Assembly: GCF_963678635.1 (NCBI RefSeq)
Contig: NC_087065.1
Coordinates: forward strand, 68,450,956-68,514,955
Reading direction: 5' to 3'
DNA length: 64,000 nt
Origin: Symsagittifera roscoffensis
Taxonomy: Eukaryota > Xenacoelomorpha > Acoela > Convolutidae
In this document: positions 22,903 to 34,312 of the stretch, in pieces
How positions within the stretch are numbered: the stretch's first letter is position 1
How the letters are laid out: every line of letters begins with the position of its first letter
The notes under the pieces: model-generated
The model's database searches: none
What the model was told of the DNA's origin: nothing
What the model saw: the letters and a program-made list of their open reading frames with translations, nothing else
Made by a program: the position numbers and the translations under genes

Positions 22903-25900
22903 TCAACAGACCAGTGTTCTGGGTGTAGCCGTGGCGACGTGAGGCGGGCCTGGAATTGCAGGTTGATACGGGGGAGGGGCGACTGATTGCTGCTGATGTT
23001 GCGGTTGCTTCACAGAGCGCGATGATGTCGTCATGATGGGTGCTGACGAGGGGGGAGAGGTTGATGGATGATTGAAAATGCTGTTGTGCATCTGATATTT
23101 CTGATTGGACACTGCCACACCGTTGCTGCTGAAGTATTGCGGACCAGTCTGCTGCTATAAAAATGAATTTCTTGAGTTTATTTTAATTTTACGAAACGAA
23201 AGTAGATGTTGGGTACGTCGAGAATCCCAAAAATACCTGTTGTTGATGATTTGCAGCAGTACTTTGATGAGTGAAATGTGTCAGTCCTGATGACGATGAG
23301 GTCACGGCTAAAGTAGGGGTCATATCAACTAGGGATCCCACAGCTTCCATGAGGCCAAAAGAATTATTGAAGGGTTCAATTCCTGAAGAAAAATAGAAAG
23401 TTCGAAGCAAAAAAAATATCATTTATCATTTCCAGATACCCAAAGTGTTAATTCGGAGTTCTTGGAAAAAACGGTTTAATAAGAAAAACTAGAAAGAAAC
23501 AAACCCAGCGGTCGGGTCTTTTGCCAAGCTGAAAAGAAAAATACCTTTCAAAATCAGCACTAAACAAAGAGGTGTTAGTTTACTTGATTGGTCCCTCAAA
23601 TTGCAGTGTTCCCTAATAAAATTATTAAAACTTCCAAATACTCCGAAATATATGTCAACCGCACTTATGACAGGAAGTAACAAACAGGCAAGAAACCAAC
23701 CCTTTAGGCCCGGCAGTACTTCCGGTAAACAGCCATTCAAGTTTGCGAATTTTGATTGCCACTCTATTCATCTTAACCATCAAATAGTAGTGATCAATCA
23801 TGTGAACTAATTTTGTTCAGGCACCAAACATGTTCTCTAGAATTATATACTCTTTAGACTTATAATTACGATTTAATTTGCGTTAAAACACACATTTTTG
23901 CCACAACTATGGTAGTCATTTCTTTAACTTATTACTCGAAATAGGACAAATAATGTCAATGCTTCTTACCAAGAGAAGGCGTGTTATCCACAGACCGCGT
24001 GTGCAACAAGTTACTTGCAGACACACTTGAACTATTTTGACTGCTATTGGCGTTGTTAGCTGAGTTAACTGAGGCATAGTTGATGTTCTGGATTGACGAA
24101 GAAGCGACGGATGGTTGCTGCGAACGTGGAGTGTGAAATATGGTGTGAGCTTCCTGATTCAGAGCAGAGAGGCCTCTTAGGAACGCCTGGCGCATGTTTT
24201 CCTCGTACTGCTGCTTCTCATCTTGCATCGCCTCAATCTGAAGTCTAGACTCTTCCAAGCCTTTTTGCATCTACAAATTGAACAGGCTTCACAAAATCAA
24301 ATAACTCAAACTCAGCTCATATTATTTTGAAATAATTTCAATATTAATTCATTAGGATTGGACCATACCTGGCAAAAAATGGATACAATTGAGCCAAGCA
24401 GCACAAAAACCGGATAAAACTGATGTCAAGTATGTTTACCTCAAAAAAATTCTCAGAAAATTGAAGCAGAATTTCAAGTGCTATTGATTACATTCTAGCT
24501 GGGTTAGTCAATCTAATTATAAGTTAGTCAATACAAAAATGGTAGGTACATGATTGATTGATACACTACTTCTTGAAAAACATCTTCTATTACATTAAAC
24601 TTGGCACCTTTTGCAACTGAATCTTGTTTTAAAGGTTTCACCTATGACTTCTATTGGACGGAAACGTTTTAACATTGACCCCTTTTTTCTCACCTCCTCC
24701 ATTTGATGTTGGTATTTCTCTTCCAATTGGTGACATATCTCCTGTGCTCTTAGTTGACACGCCTTTTCCACCCGCTCTCTCCACTTGTTCTCAATCAGGC
24801 AGTGCCAGTTGGCCCAATATTTCCCTATCAGTTTCCTATTGTGGTACAGCTCTGCCATTTTCATACACATTTGCTGAAACATAAACAACATCAAACTGGA
24901 AATGACCTCTAATATCTACCATTTTAATCGCGAAAGTAAAAAAAATAATCAAATCAGTTTAACGTTCAGTCAATTTCAGAAAAAAAACAAGGATAGCCGG
25001 CTACTGTCGTTCCGACCATAGTCTTAAAAAATACCATTTTTTTTTAAATTAGTGTCATTTTTTCTGTGACAAGATCTGAACGAAAAAATAGAAATTAGGT
25101 ATATTCTACAGTTATAGTAATTAAGCAAATTGACCAAAAATTTCTGTAGAAACATAGAAAAACGAAAAAATCAACAAAAAATTCGGAAAGAAATCAGAAG
25201 TCAAACCGCGAAAAAGTAAAATTGAGCCTGAACAAATTTTGAAGACTTCTCCTGAAAAAAAAAATAATCGCGACCTATATAAGAGTATGAACTACGTTCA
25301 TCGCCTTTTAATACTTGAATCTATGGAAACCTTCATATGAGCTTAGTAGCGGATTTAGGGGGGGGGGGCGGAGATCGGACGCCCCTTCAGGGATTTGACC
25401 CCCTGCCGACCGAAAGGGTCCCTTTTGAACTATTTTCAGATATCCATTTTTGGCAGACTGACCTTAAATATTTTCTAAAGGCGCATTCGACGCCAATCTA
25501 TGCTAATTTTGAGGGGGGAACGCGCGCCGAAAAAAAACGAGATTTTTTGGTCGAAATTTTCCAAAAAGTGGCTAAAAGGATGAAAAAAATTTTCAAATTT
25601 TTTTTAAAAATCCGCCCCCCTCGAGAAATTCTTAGATCTGCGCCTGAATGAGCTCATTTTTTTAGTTTATAAAGAAAACTAACCTCTCTTTGCGCCGCTT
25701 CCATTTCATTCTTCCATTTAAACATTATTTTCGACTTGGAGAGGAGTTCTGACTGTTTATTCACAACTGTTTGGAGGCCTTCAATTGTACGGTCTTTCTC
25801 CGCGATATCTTCTCGCAACAAAAGAACTTGGTCTTTTAAAGTATCTATTTCATCCAGATACTTTTCGTTTTCACTTCTGAACCTGAAACGAAATCAAACA

Positions 25901-28900
25901 TTTATAGAAGCTTATATTGTTACGGTTAAATTCTTAAAAATGAGAAAGAACTAGGCTTTAAAACTAAGCGATCAAATACCACACGACAAGTTGGGTGGAG
26001 GCATGCTCACACATAATTGTATGGACCCTTATCTACCTCTACAAAGCTGCTTACTAAAAATTGTTAGTGTAATTTCTCACCTTTTTTTAGTTTGTTCATG
26101 CTCCGTTTTTTGCTGCTCTAATAATGACATTCTCCACGTCGAGAAATTTTCCTAAAAAAAAACTTTTTTCTCGATGATTTTGGTATGTTGCTTTTCATTG
26201 GTCGAAAACTGACATCACATAAATGATTTGTAACAGATTTCGCCCCACTCACCATAACCATACTCTTCATATCTAGGCACCATTTATCTAGAGATAGTTC
26301 CAGGCACTTGGAAGAGGTGTCTCCATTGTTACTTCGCGTATGCTGATACGACTGGGCTGTTCTTCGACCATTCGAAGATGTGCTGTCGTCACCTCTTAGT
26401 TTATTTTTGCGATGCAGAGTGAACACTACATCTGTATGACGAGACTCACAGTTCATATTGCGATCATGAGCTAGCATTGCGTCTCCCGCTAAATGTATGT
26501 TGTTGTTGCTTCGTTTACTCGATCGATCAATTCTCTCGACATCATTCAACCAGTTTTCGACAGAGCTGTTCTCTACAACAAAAAACAACACACATCTAGT
26601 TGGGAAATGATACCGAATAAAGAGAAGAGTTTTGTTTGGAAAAACACGAAGCTTAACGGACTTTTGTATAAGTTTGATGTTTATTCTTCCTCCTTTCAAA
26701 AAAAAAGTAGCGAAACAACCAATGCGGCCCAGTGATATTTTATACACTGAGACGAGGAGCTTCGCACCAGTTGCAATGACGCGAAAACTTAGCATTGCAA
26801 GTAAGCTGACAAAAAACGAAAGCCACTAAGTAAAACATTAGAAAAATTTTAGCATGTTGTCTCGAATGATCTTCAATTTGAGGAAATAACGTCCAGCAAC
26901 ACAATCAATCAGGTGAAACAAGTACTCAGGAACATTTATCAAGCCTAAAAACCGGCAGTTAATTTCACTTGTTTCTTTGAAATCTGTAAGAAACTGATTT
27001 TGCTTTATTGTGCCACCTCGATAACTTCTATGCCTTTTCTCACTTGGACTAAGCTTGTGCTTTCTAAGTCCTGTCGCTTGAGTCCCTGCTCGACCTTGTT
27101 TGTTTCTGATGTATGGAAATTGGAAAATTTTAACAGCGAAAATTAGTATTTCAGACTATAGTTTTTCTGCTTTCTAAAGCATGGTTTTCTCTTCTGATTT
27201 TAGCAACTTTTAGTATAATTGAAAATAGTTCTGTAATTTGTAAATTTACCAACTCTGATTTTGTACAATTTGCTGTTTACACACAGAGGCAGGCCGAATG
27301 ATATTCTTAACGTGAAAACAATTTTAAGCCTTGATTTGCACTTGACTTGAAAAGATAGCCAACAGACAGTTGGAAAAGTATTAATTTTTGAAAATCTTTC
27401 ATCATTAAAATTTCCGATAAAAATGTCCCTAATTTAAGAAAATTGAATCAACAGATTTTTCACTCCGCCGGAAATTTTACTAAGAGGCAAAGCTGAGCTT
27501 CGCACGACTTGCGATACAGCTAGATCTATCAAAATGAAAGAATATAGTGGTGAAAAAAGGCCCAAACAATAAAATGCAGAACCAGCATCGGAACAACATT
27601 AAACAAGCGTTGACGAGGCCAAAAGCTCCTGAGCGAAAACTCTTCAGGGCGATTTTTTTACTTCAAAACTTATTGAAAACTTTAACAGCCCTCGTTCCCT
27701 CATAACACACATAGGCACACAAAAACTCTTTTCACGCATCAAACGACGCAAAAAAGAGGCTACTAAGACGATATAAAACAAGCCGAACACTATTAGGAAG
27801 GAAAAAATAAAATCCAAGGTGTGGCAACTAAGCCGACAAAAGATCAGCTGACAAATAATTTGCCGAAAATTTTATTTGGAACAGAAAATTTCCCGTTTGA
27901 AAAAACAAACAGCTCCTGGTGAGATTCGAACCCAGATTCTTTACCGTCCCAGACGTATTCGTTACCTCCAGATTATGTGGGTTTGCGATACAGCTAGAAA
28001 GCCCAGAACGCTAAGAAATTTGAATATGTCTTGAAACAAGATACCACTAGAGACGAATCCAAAATAGTCTTGTAAACAAAGTTATATACGCAAAAAAGTA
28101 CCCGATTGCAAGACCCTTGCTTATCGCGAAGGTAAAAAAAAATCTTTTCAGTCTTCCAAAGTGAGTTTATTCTTTCAAGTCAAATTTCTGTAAAAGTTCA
28201 AAAAAAACAATGAAACATCAAAAACGCCTAATTCAGGCTTCAAAGTTTTAGGTTTCAACAAAAAAACTATCAGTTTTTACAAGATATTAACTCAATTGAT
28301 AAGTTGCTAAGACAAAAAACCGGTTTTAAAAGAAGAAAAAATAAAAACAAAGCCAAATGAAAATTGGAAAAGAGAAATGAACCTAAAAAACCGAAAAAAC
28401 TGACTTGTTTTTAAGAAAATCTCAGCCTTCGGATTTCGAAGAGAAAAATAGATGCCCTCAAAACTCTTCTAGAACAATTTCTATTTGACAATTTTTCATT
28501 AAACTAACCTAACTTGCGAAAAGTAAATCAATACGCAGAGATTTTATTTCGCTGGGAAATCTGATTATTAAGTTCCACTTTCGAAACTAAAGTCAGTCAC
28601 GTTTTTCGTGGTCTTTACACGTTTGCTGTTCGATAGTGGAGTTTGCCTTCCTTTTATCAATGGAAATGCACTAAACTTAAAAAGAAATCACAAGCCAAAA
28701 CACGGAAAATCAAAATTAAGCGTGAAAAAATTTTAGGACTTTTTCCTGAAAAAAAAAGAAAAAATCACCAAGACCTATATACGTTTATTATTCTTAATTA
28801 CAAAATGAAACTTTCAGGATTGTTTGAGATAAATTGAACCTAAAAACAATTATAAAGATGAATCGATTCAATTCAATCAGACTGCAATACAGCTGCATAA

Positions 28901-31900
28901 AGAAGTGTAGTTAAAATATTAACAAACCAGCAAGTAAATAGGCCAGCAAATTTTATTTCAAAAATAACTTTGCGTATATTGTTTTCCGAAATAATATTTT
29001 ATGCCTTCAAAAAATTACAATTTGAAAAGTTGATAAGCTCCAAACCAGTCGTAAAAATCTTTTAATTTTACAGTTTTTAATTTTAAAAAAAGAGGCAACT
29101 AAGCCGACACAATTGGTATCGAAACCGGCAAATCAGGAACTATCTTTGGGCTATGTGACGGAATTACCGGGAACGTTAAGTTTGAAAATTAAATGAAAGC
29201 TACCATAATCATAAAATAAACTTTTTTTAAATTAGTGTAGTTTTTTCTGCGTGGTGTAATAAAACGATCTGAACGAAAACTTGAAGCTAGGCATATTCGG
29301 CAGTCATTCTAAATTATTCAAATTCGACAACAGTTTTTGTAGAAAAAAAAGAGGGGAAACAAAAATCTTTTACAGAATTTTTAAAATTTTTTGATTCCCG
29401 ATTTGGCGCGAAAAACTAACAATATTCGAGTAAAACTAGGTTTTCAAGTCATACAGTGTAATCAGTTGCTGCCCAAGTAGCACAGAATGTTCCGGCAATA
29501 GTCTTTAGAAGCAATTTTTTTTTCAAATTAGTGTCAGTTTTTCTGCGTGGTGTAATAAAAAAAATCTAAACAAAAAACTAGACCTTATGCATATTTGAAA
29601 TCCATAGCAAACTAAGTAAAATAGATAACAAAACAGGACAAAAAATCAAAACATTTTTGCTGTAATTTTCTGATTCTTCAAATGGCGTTACAAAACTTCA
29701 AAAACTAATTTTACTTGGGTTAAATTTAAGCAATTAAAATAAGACTGTTCGCTCGCTCGAAATAAGATGAAAAATCAAAAATTTCAAACCGGTTTTTCTC
29801 GACACGGGAAAATTTTCTTAACATTTTTCAATGCGGTTCGGATCACGACTGTAATGGCTTTAATATGATATACCACTCGCCCAATCCGATGATTTTTTTT
29901 GTATCTGATTTTTCGCGAAAACTATAACTCATCCGAATACAAAAATGCTCCCCACTTTCAATGGCTGGAATTAAAAAATGCAAATTACAAAGGCCTCAGA
30001 ATTTCCGAAATTGGTGACTCGTTTAAAAAAAAACAAATTAAACATTAATGATTACGATATGTGCAATGATCAAAGCTAACAACTTAAAAACTAACAAATT
30101 TCAGTATGGAGAATACAAAACTAAAAGAACAACCAGGACAAAATAGGCATGCAAAAAGTTTGAAAAATAGCAAACAGAAAGTAATTTCCTAAGTTTCAGT
30201 GGATCAGCATCAGAAATAAATTCTGACCCCTCCAAAATAAATTCCTTGCTTAAAAAGCAAAATAACAAAAAGAACACCTATTTTTGTGGGCGAAGAAAAC
30301 AATTTTCAGAGGCATAAACAATTCGAAAAAAGCAGATTTTGTCTCAATTTAACCATTTTGTCTTAATATGGCACAACAGGCAGCGGTTTGGGATCAATAC
30401 TTTTAATTTAAGTTTCTAACTGGACCGTACTTCAAATTGAGTACCCCGTAAACCAACATAACATCGAACAAATCGCATTCCAAATAATAAAAACATCTGA
30501 ATTTCAAATGAACAAGATTTCCTGATTCTATGGTTCAAAAAATATTCACTGATTTTAAAATAGGAGGCTTTCTAGTCCTTTTACAAGAGGAAGAGGCTTA
30601 AGTACTGTACATCGCGAACTGAACGCTCTTTTACTAAAAATTATGACCAAAAAACAAAAAATCTTATTACAAATGAAAAATTTGAAATGTATACCTTTTT
30701 CCAGGTTATTCTCCTTGTCTTCGAGCTCTGAAACAAGAAAACTCCATTAGATGTGTGACATTCGACCAGAATGGACAAAAATGCAAATTCAAATTGGTAG
30801 CCGTTGACCTGGAGAGTTGACAGTTTTAGAAGATTAGCAACGTTATTTGAACGATTAGACGAATCGTGAAGGTCAGAAGATTCTGGAATTTTTAAATTTA
30901 TAAATTCGAATGGTGACGTCACACTTCTGAGAAACGTCGAAACGGCCATTTTAGAAGAAAATCAGAAAGAAAACGCAACAACGATAGTTGCGATAGAGAT
31001 AACGACGATAAATAACAAGACAGACAACAGAGAATTATCAGAGACAGCTCCGAGTTGTGACGATTGTGTCGCTACAATCGTTACAGAGCAATTCACGCAA
31101 ACGGTGAAGGGTGGTGGAACAGAGAGTCCAGCCTTCCGGAAAGGAAATAAGAGTGCTATTTACCCGGATTCAGGAATCCGGAGGGGTCTCGCGACTTGAA
31201 CTTAAACTGTTTTATACGAGCTTTTAGCTTCCTGGTCATGCCCTGAATTGAATTTAATTAACATCCAGATTCATTTTCAGATAATGAGAAGCTAGGAGTT
31301 GAGGGGAAAGGGTTGATCCATCTTCGATGGAGATGATGATTTTTATCTACTGAACAAAAACAATCGTAATATAATAAATAGTAGTAGCCCTGTTTTTAGG
31401 AGTAACCTCGTGGTCTGGGGATACTGAGACCCAGCCATGAGCTCACTATTTTTGCATGTAATTAAGTTAATTTGAGCGTTCTGGTCGAAGCCGGAGAACA
31501 GTAACGTTTTTGTCGACCCGATGTTAGGAAGACCACCAAAAGAATTGGCTTTGGTAGAGACGGTGAAAAGCATGTAGAGCTTTGTTTAGACGCTGGCCAG
31601 TCGTTTCACAGCTTAGCTTTATTTTCCGTCGATATGTACTTCCGGGCGAATGTTACAATGATATGCATATTAAGGAAAACAGGGTTGAACATACTGAGTA
31701 GTTCTAGGACTGTATAGGATTTTGTATACAAAATTGGAGGAATATAATTTTTATAATTGCCACATCTATCAAAACTGTACCGTAATCATGTTTTTTCCAG
31801 CCAAAAATTAAATGCTCTTTACTATCAAATGCCAGTTCATCAGCAAATATCAAAAGTAAAATCCGGGCTAAGACATATAAGTAAAGAGCCCGAGTAACCT

Positions 31901-32088
31901 GTCGAACATCGTCTGAACTTCTGCTGCTGTGCGTTGCTTCGATCTGGACCCAGTATATTTTCAGGCACTATATTCACAAACTTCATAAGTTCATCGTAGT
32001 CGTTTTTCATGGTGGAAGAGATAGAGCTGCCCCTGGAGTCGTTCATGTCCGCACATGGTGCTCGTTCTTCTTCGTCCTCAGAACTCAT
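22903..32088 (-). CDS. POC5: POC5 centriolar protein homologue, eight exons, 552 aa
   Basis: POC5 is a centrin-binding protein of the distal centriole, needed for centriole elongation and cilia. Exons in order: 31899-32088, 26253-26572, 26081-26151, 25684-25882, 24694-24873, 23970-24270, 23237-23382 and 22903-23154; all join with GT-AG and consistent phase, total 1659 bases with stop. Family signs: N-terminal DSRGSSISS followed by YDELMKFV; centrin-binding helices with spaced Trp (SLDKWCLDMKSM, ENFSTWRMSLLEQQ, MFKWKNEM, YWANWHCLIENKW); ERVEKACQLRAQEICHQLEE; and MQKGLEESRLQIEA with YEENMRQAFLRGLSALNQEA. The tail is Ser/Pro/Gln-rich. Length is close to the human protein (about 575 aa). Intron 1 is 5.3 kb and carries repeats and a solo LTR. 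The start was chosen because the family N-terminus begins there. Confidence 0.9.
25005..25200 (+). repeat. Dispersed repeat C, copy 1
   Basis: Contains ATAGTCTTAAAAAA, AAATTAGTGTCATTTTTTCTG, GATCTGAACGAAAAA and TTTCTGTAGAAA in order. The same order occurs at 29195-29400 and 29480-29700 (TTAGTGTAGTTTTTTCTGCG, TTAGTGTCAGTTTTTCTGCG). It lies in a POC5 intron. No ORF. Confidence 0.5.
25344..25647. mobile_element. MITE, 304 bp, with 7-bp target duplication
   Basis: Flanked by the direct repeat ATGAGCT (25337-25343 and 25648-25654). Imperfect inverted ends: TAGTAGCGGATTTA at the left and, complemented, GCGCAGATCTAAG at the right, plus GGGGGGCGGA arms. A 104-codon frame inside is not a credible gene. 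A 7-8 bp duplication fits a hAT-type MITE (inference). It sits in a POC5 intron between exons 4 and 5. A diverged relative is at 15762-15985. Confidence 0.6.
27827..27982 (-). repeat. tRNA-derived SINE, best copy
   Basis: Minus strand: GGAGGTAACGAATACGTCTG, then GGGTTCGAATCTC (a near-perfect B box), then a body ending at the shared motif (plus strand GCAACTAAGCCGACA at 27827). About 155 bp. This copy defines the layout seen in the other fragments. Confidence 0.55.
28345..28830 (+). repeat. Dispersed repeat D, copy 2
   Basis: Parallels 21800-22350: AAATTGGAAAAGAGAAATGA start, TTTATTTCGCTGGGAAATCTG middle (28546-28566), ACCTATATA end. Lacks the internal duplication of copy 1. Confidence 0.5.
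29195..29700 (+). repeat. Dispersed repeat C, copies 2 and 3 in tandem
   Basis: Two consecutive copies, each with a TTAGTGTxxTTTTTTCTGCGTGG segment (about 29233 and 29529) and CTGCGTGGTGTAATAAAA. Same orientation as the copy at 25005-25200. Confidence 0.5.
30754..31657 (+). mobile_element. Diverged solo LTR related to element B, in POC5 intron 1
   Basis: Starts TGTGACATTCGACCAG and ends CGAATGTTACA, the same terminal bases as the element B LTR. Landmarks in the same order as the young LTR: AAATTCGAATGG, AAAATCAGAAAGAAAA, GGTTGATCCATCT, a GGGATACTGAGACC segment, AGAATTGGCT, and the CGAATGTTACA end. About 904 bp. No internal sequence flanks it, so it looks like a solo LTR left by LTR-LTR recombination. 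No clear target duplication seen. Confidence 0.55.
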
Positions 32089-32738
32089 CTTAAATAAACA
32101 AGTCAACTTGAACCAAAATCTGCGCAGAACACAAGCTGATTGGGGATACATCAATTAAGGAGCTATGTCGCTAATTTTCTACAAAAATGAAAAAAATCAG
32201 TCGGCTCGCTAGGCATTCATTTCAAACCGACCTAAATAAATAACTAGAAATCCAAACATTGAAGAAAAAACATTCACGATCATTTTTTTCTCATTAATCT
32301 AGGGCAGTCCAAAGAGGCTGTTAGAGAGAGAGAGTTTAGGCTTCTGTGTTTTACACAAGGGTTCGCACCCATCACTTGACAGCTGAGCTGACTTTCTGCA
32401 CCTGTTTGCAATGTCCACAGTTACAGGAACATGTCCACAGTTACAGGAAAAGCCTAGGAACATAAGTTGACTTCCGAGTAAACTTTGCAGAAGTAATTTC
32501 TGTGACATTCGACCAGATTGGCGTCCAAAATGCATGGAAAAAACGAAATTATAGCGGGAGCAGTTTAGTGAGAATTGGCTGTTTCAGAGGATTAACGGTC
32601 TTATTTGATAACTGAACGAATTCGGAGAGGTCGGTTTAACTGACATGTGAAATTTTAAAAATACGATTGTAGAGACACGTGACCATTTTTGAGAGATCGA
32701 TATTTTTGAAATGATAAAAATAGTGAGTTACATCGTAA
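32089..32738. other. POC5 upstream region with LTR fragment up to element B
   Basis: 650 bases from the POC5 start codon to element B. The likely promoter lies here, but I see no clear TATA box or other motif. The POC5 ATG is preceded on the minus strand by TTTATTTAAG, which could be an acceptor for a 5' UTR intron or trans-splicing. From 32501 the sequence is LTR-like. Confidence 0.4.
32501..32738 (+). mobile_element. Truncated LTR fragment abutting element B
   Basis: Starts TGTGACATTCGACCAG exactly like the solo LTR at 30754 and follows it for about 150 bases (GAATTGGCTGTTT versus GAGTTGACAGTTT; GAACGAATTCGGAGAGGTC versus GACGAATCGTGAAGGTC). It stops where element B begins. I could not find its remainder beyond 55631, so the insertion was probably accompanied by deletion or followed by recombination. 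Confidence 0.45.
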
Positions 32739-33276
32739 TGTGCCAGTCGGTCATATTTGGAAGTTTGACCTTGAGAAGAGCAGAAAACACTTGATTTTGG
32801 AGTGAAATTTAAATTTTTAAAATTTCGAATGGAACATGTCATGCACGATTTTCTCGCGAGAACTGAAAATCAGAAAAAGAAAAGAGAACAATTTTAGAAC
32901 AATTGCGGGAAAGTTGTCAGATAAAAACGAGTGGGAAATTGCTATTTGCAATTTCCATCATAGTGAACAAGAGTAGAGCTGTCCTATCTGAAATAGAAGA
33001 CAGAGTATTCCCGAGAGAGTAATTATTCGAACTGGACCAGAGTGAACCTTCGACGGAAAGGTGGACAGCTTGAGTGTCCCAATGGTCCACATAAAACTTC
33101 GTTCTTGAGTTCAAACTTACCCTCACCATTCAAACTGATAAACATTGAACTTATCTAGTTATTTTAGTTAATTCTAGAGTTGCTCACCCATTTAATTACT
33201 TCCTGTGCTTGAGCGCATCAACATGTGAGTCCTTAATTTAAATTTCTAGAGTGTGTTTTATGATTGTTATGTTGAG

Positions 33277-33282
33277 GTAAGG
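33277..33282 (+). promoter_or_regulatory. Candidate 5' splice site in the LTR
   Basis: GAG|GTAAGG matches the donor consensus closely. If transcription starts upstream of it, it could be the common donor for spliced RNAs joining to the acceptors at 36050 and 45204. A second donor-like site (ACAT|GTGAGT) lies at about 33224. Confidence 0.35.
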
Positions 33283-33329
33283 CGAGTTTTAGGTTGATCC
33301 ATCTGAAATGGATCAAAGTTCCACTGTCT

Positions 33330-33335
33330 AATAAA
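33330..33335 (+). terminator. Polyadenylation signal in LTR
   Basis: AATAAA in the LTR; the copy at 55338-55343 in the 3' LTR would be the working signal for element transcripts. Confidence 0.5.
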
Positions 33336-33634
33336 AAAGCAACTTAACGGATTGTTCCGACCCGGTTTTTAACGGCGTTCATGTATTTTGGGTATCTAGA
33401 GACCTAAGTATGGGGACGTTTCTAATTCTAGAGTGGGGGGATATTTTAGTAGTAGCCTTTAAGCTGTAACGGGTCGGAGTCTCATGTCACAAGCGAACCG
33501 AATTGGCTCCGACTGATTTGAGGCGGAAAAACACAAGAGATAGTGTCCCTGACTCCCGAGCCAATAGTTATAGGGCCTATTTTTCTTAAGCCTCATGTGT
33601 GACTGTAGTAGACGAATGTTACATAGTGTTTTTA

Positions 33635-33650
33635 TGGCGCTCCTGGGTGT
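33635..33650 (+). other. Candidate primer-binding site (tRNA-Asn-like)
   Basis: TGGCGCTCCTGGGTG starts 11 bases after the LTR end. It begins with TGG, the complement of the tRNA CCA end, and resembles the 3' end of metazoan tRNA-Asn, whose last bases before CCA pair with CGTCCCTGGGTG-like sequence; two positions differ from the human form. The offset and mismatches leave doubt. Confidence 0.4.
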
Positions 33651-34111
33651 TTACGACATCAAGACTACGGAGTCGAACCCACTTGAGACAGCTTCGGGCT
33701 GAATGCCCATTCTAGAGTACCGGCGGTACGGTTCGACAGGAACGTGCAAACCTTCCGGTTGTACCGTGATAGCTTTTTAAGAAAACTCGAGAAAATTTCC
33801 TGGTACGCTCTCCGAACGAGGCTTAGCTAACCGAGTAAAGGGGGGCAACTAGGGGGACAAAAACACGAGCAAAAAGACAAAAAGCAAAACAAAAACCAAA
33901 AAAGAATAGAAAAAGGAACAAAAACCATAAAACGAAAAAAGACAGTGACTTTGACACCAGATTAGTTGGATCAAACCTTTATATTAATTAAATAGTATAC
34001 CCATACTGTTTTACAAGTTCGATCGTTTCGATCAACCTAGCAATTTAAACCAGTAAACTGAATAAAGTGCCCGAAGTGGGGCGTTGTCAAGGGTTTTCAG
34101 ATAGCTTGGAA

Positions 34112-34312
34112 CTTAGCTGGACCAATAGGAGACTTGACTGGAAGAGGTGACCAGCCGAGTGGGAAAGTGGTTCAGGGACACTTGAGCTGAACCAATAGGA
34201 GACTTGATTGGAGGAGGTGACCAGCCGAGTGGGAAAGTGGTTCAGGGACACTTAGCTGAACCAATAGGAGACTGGACTGGAACAGGTGACCAGTCGAGTG
34301 GGAAAGCAGCCA
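34112..34312 (+). repeat. Three tandem copies of a 70-bp unit in the leader
   Basis: Each unit has ACCAATAGGAGACT, GAxGAGGTGACCAGxCGAGTGGGAAA and TTCAGGGACACTT parts; the third copy is shortened. GC-rich compared with flanks. A packaging, dimerisation or translation signal is possible but this is inference. Confidence 0.7.

Larger units (their letters stand above)
26573..31898. other. POC5 intron 1 with repeats
   Basis: 5.3-kb intron. Contents seen: hairpin repeat near 26750 and 27485, SINE-like piece 27911-27982 with its body from 27827, repeat D copies (27355-27480, 28345-28830), repeat C copies (29195-29400, 29480-29700), SINE body motif at 29096 (GCAACTAAGCCGACA) and the solo LTR 30754-31657. 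No further exon is needed to keep the reading frame between exons 1 and 2. Confidence 0.6.
32739..33623 (+). repeat. Element B 5' LTR (885 bp)
   Basis: Direct repeat of 54747-55631 at a constant offset of 22008; only 33477 (G) versus 55485 (T) differs in my comparison. Contains a donor-like GAG|GTAAGG at 33277 and AATAAA at 33330-33335. It should hold promoter and polyadenylation signals; the transcription start is not obvious. Confidence 0.95.

Noticed and set aside
25337-25651. 104-codon plus-strand frame
   Set aside because: It coincides with the MITE between its target duplications; frame is by chance.
26573-26795. N-terminal extension of the POC5 exon 2 frame
   Set aside because: It lies upstream of a clear TTGTTGTAG acceptor and reads as intron translation; exon 1 joins in phase at 26572.
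30641-30949. Minus-strand frame of 102 codons with an exon-like centre (between AG and GT sites)
   Set aside because: It overlaps the solo LTR, and the same sequence pattern recurs in the LTR fragment at 32501; POC5 phases do not need it.
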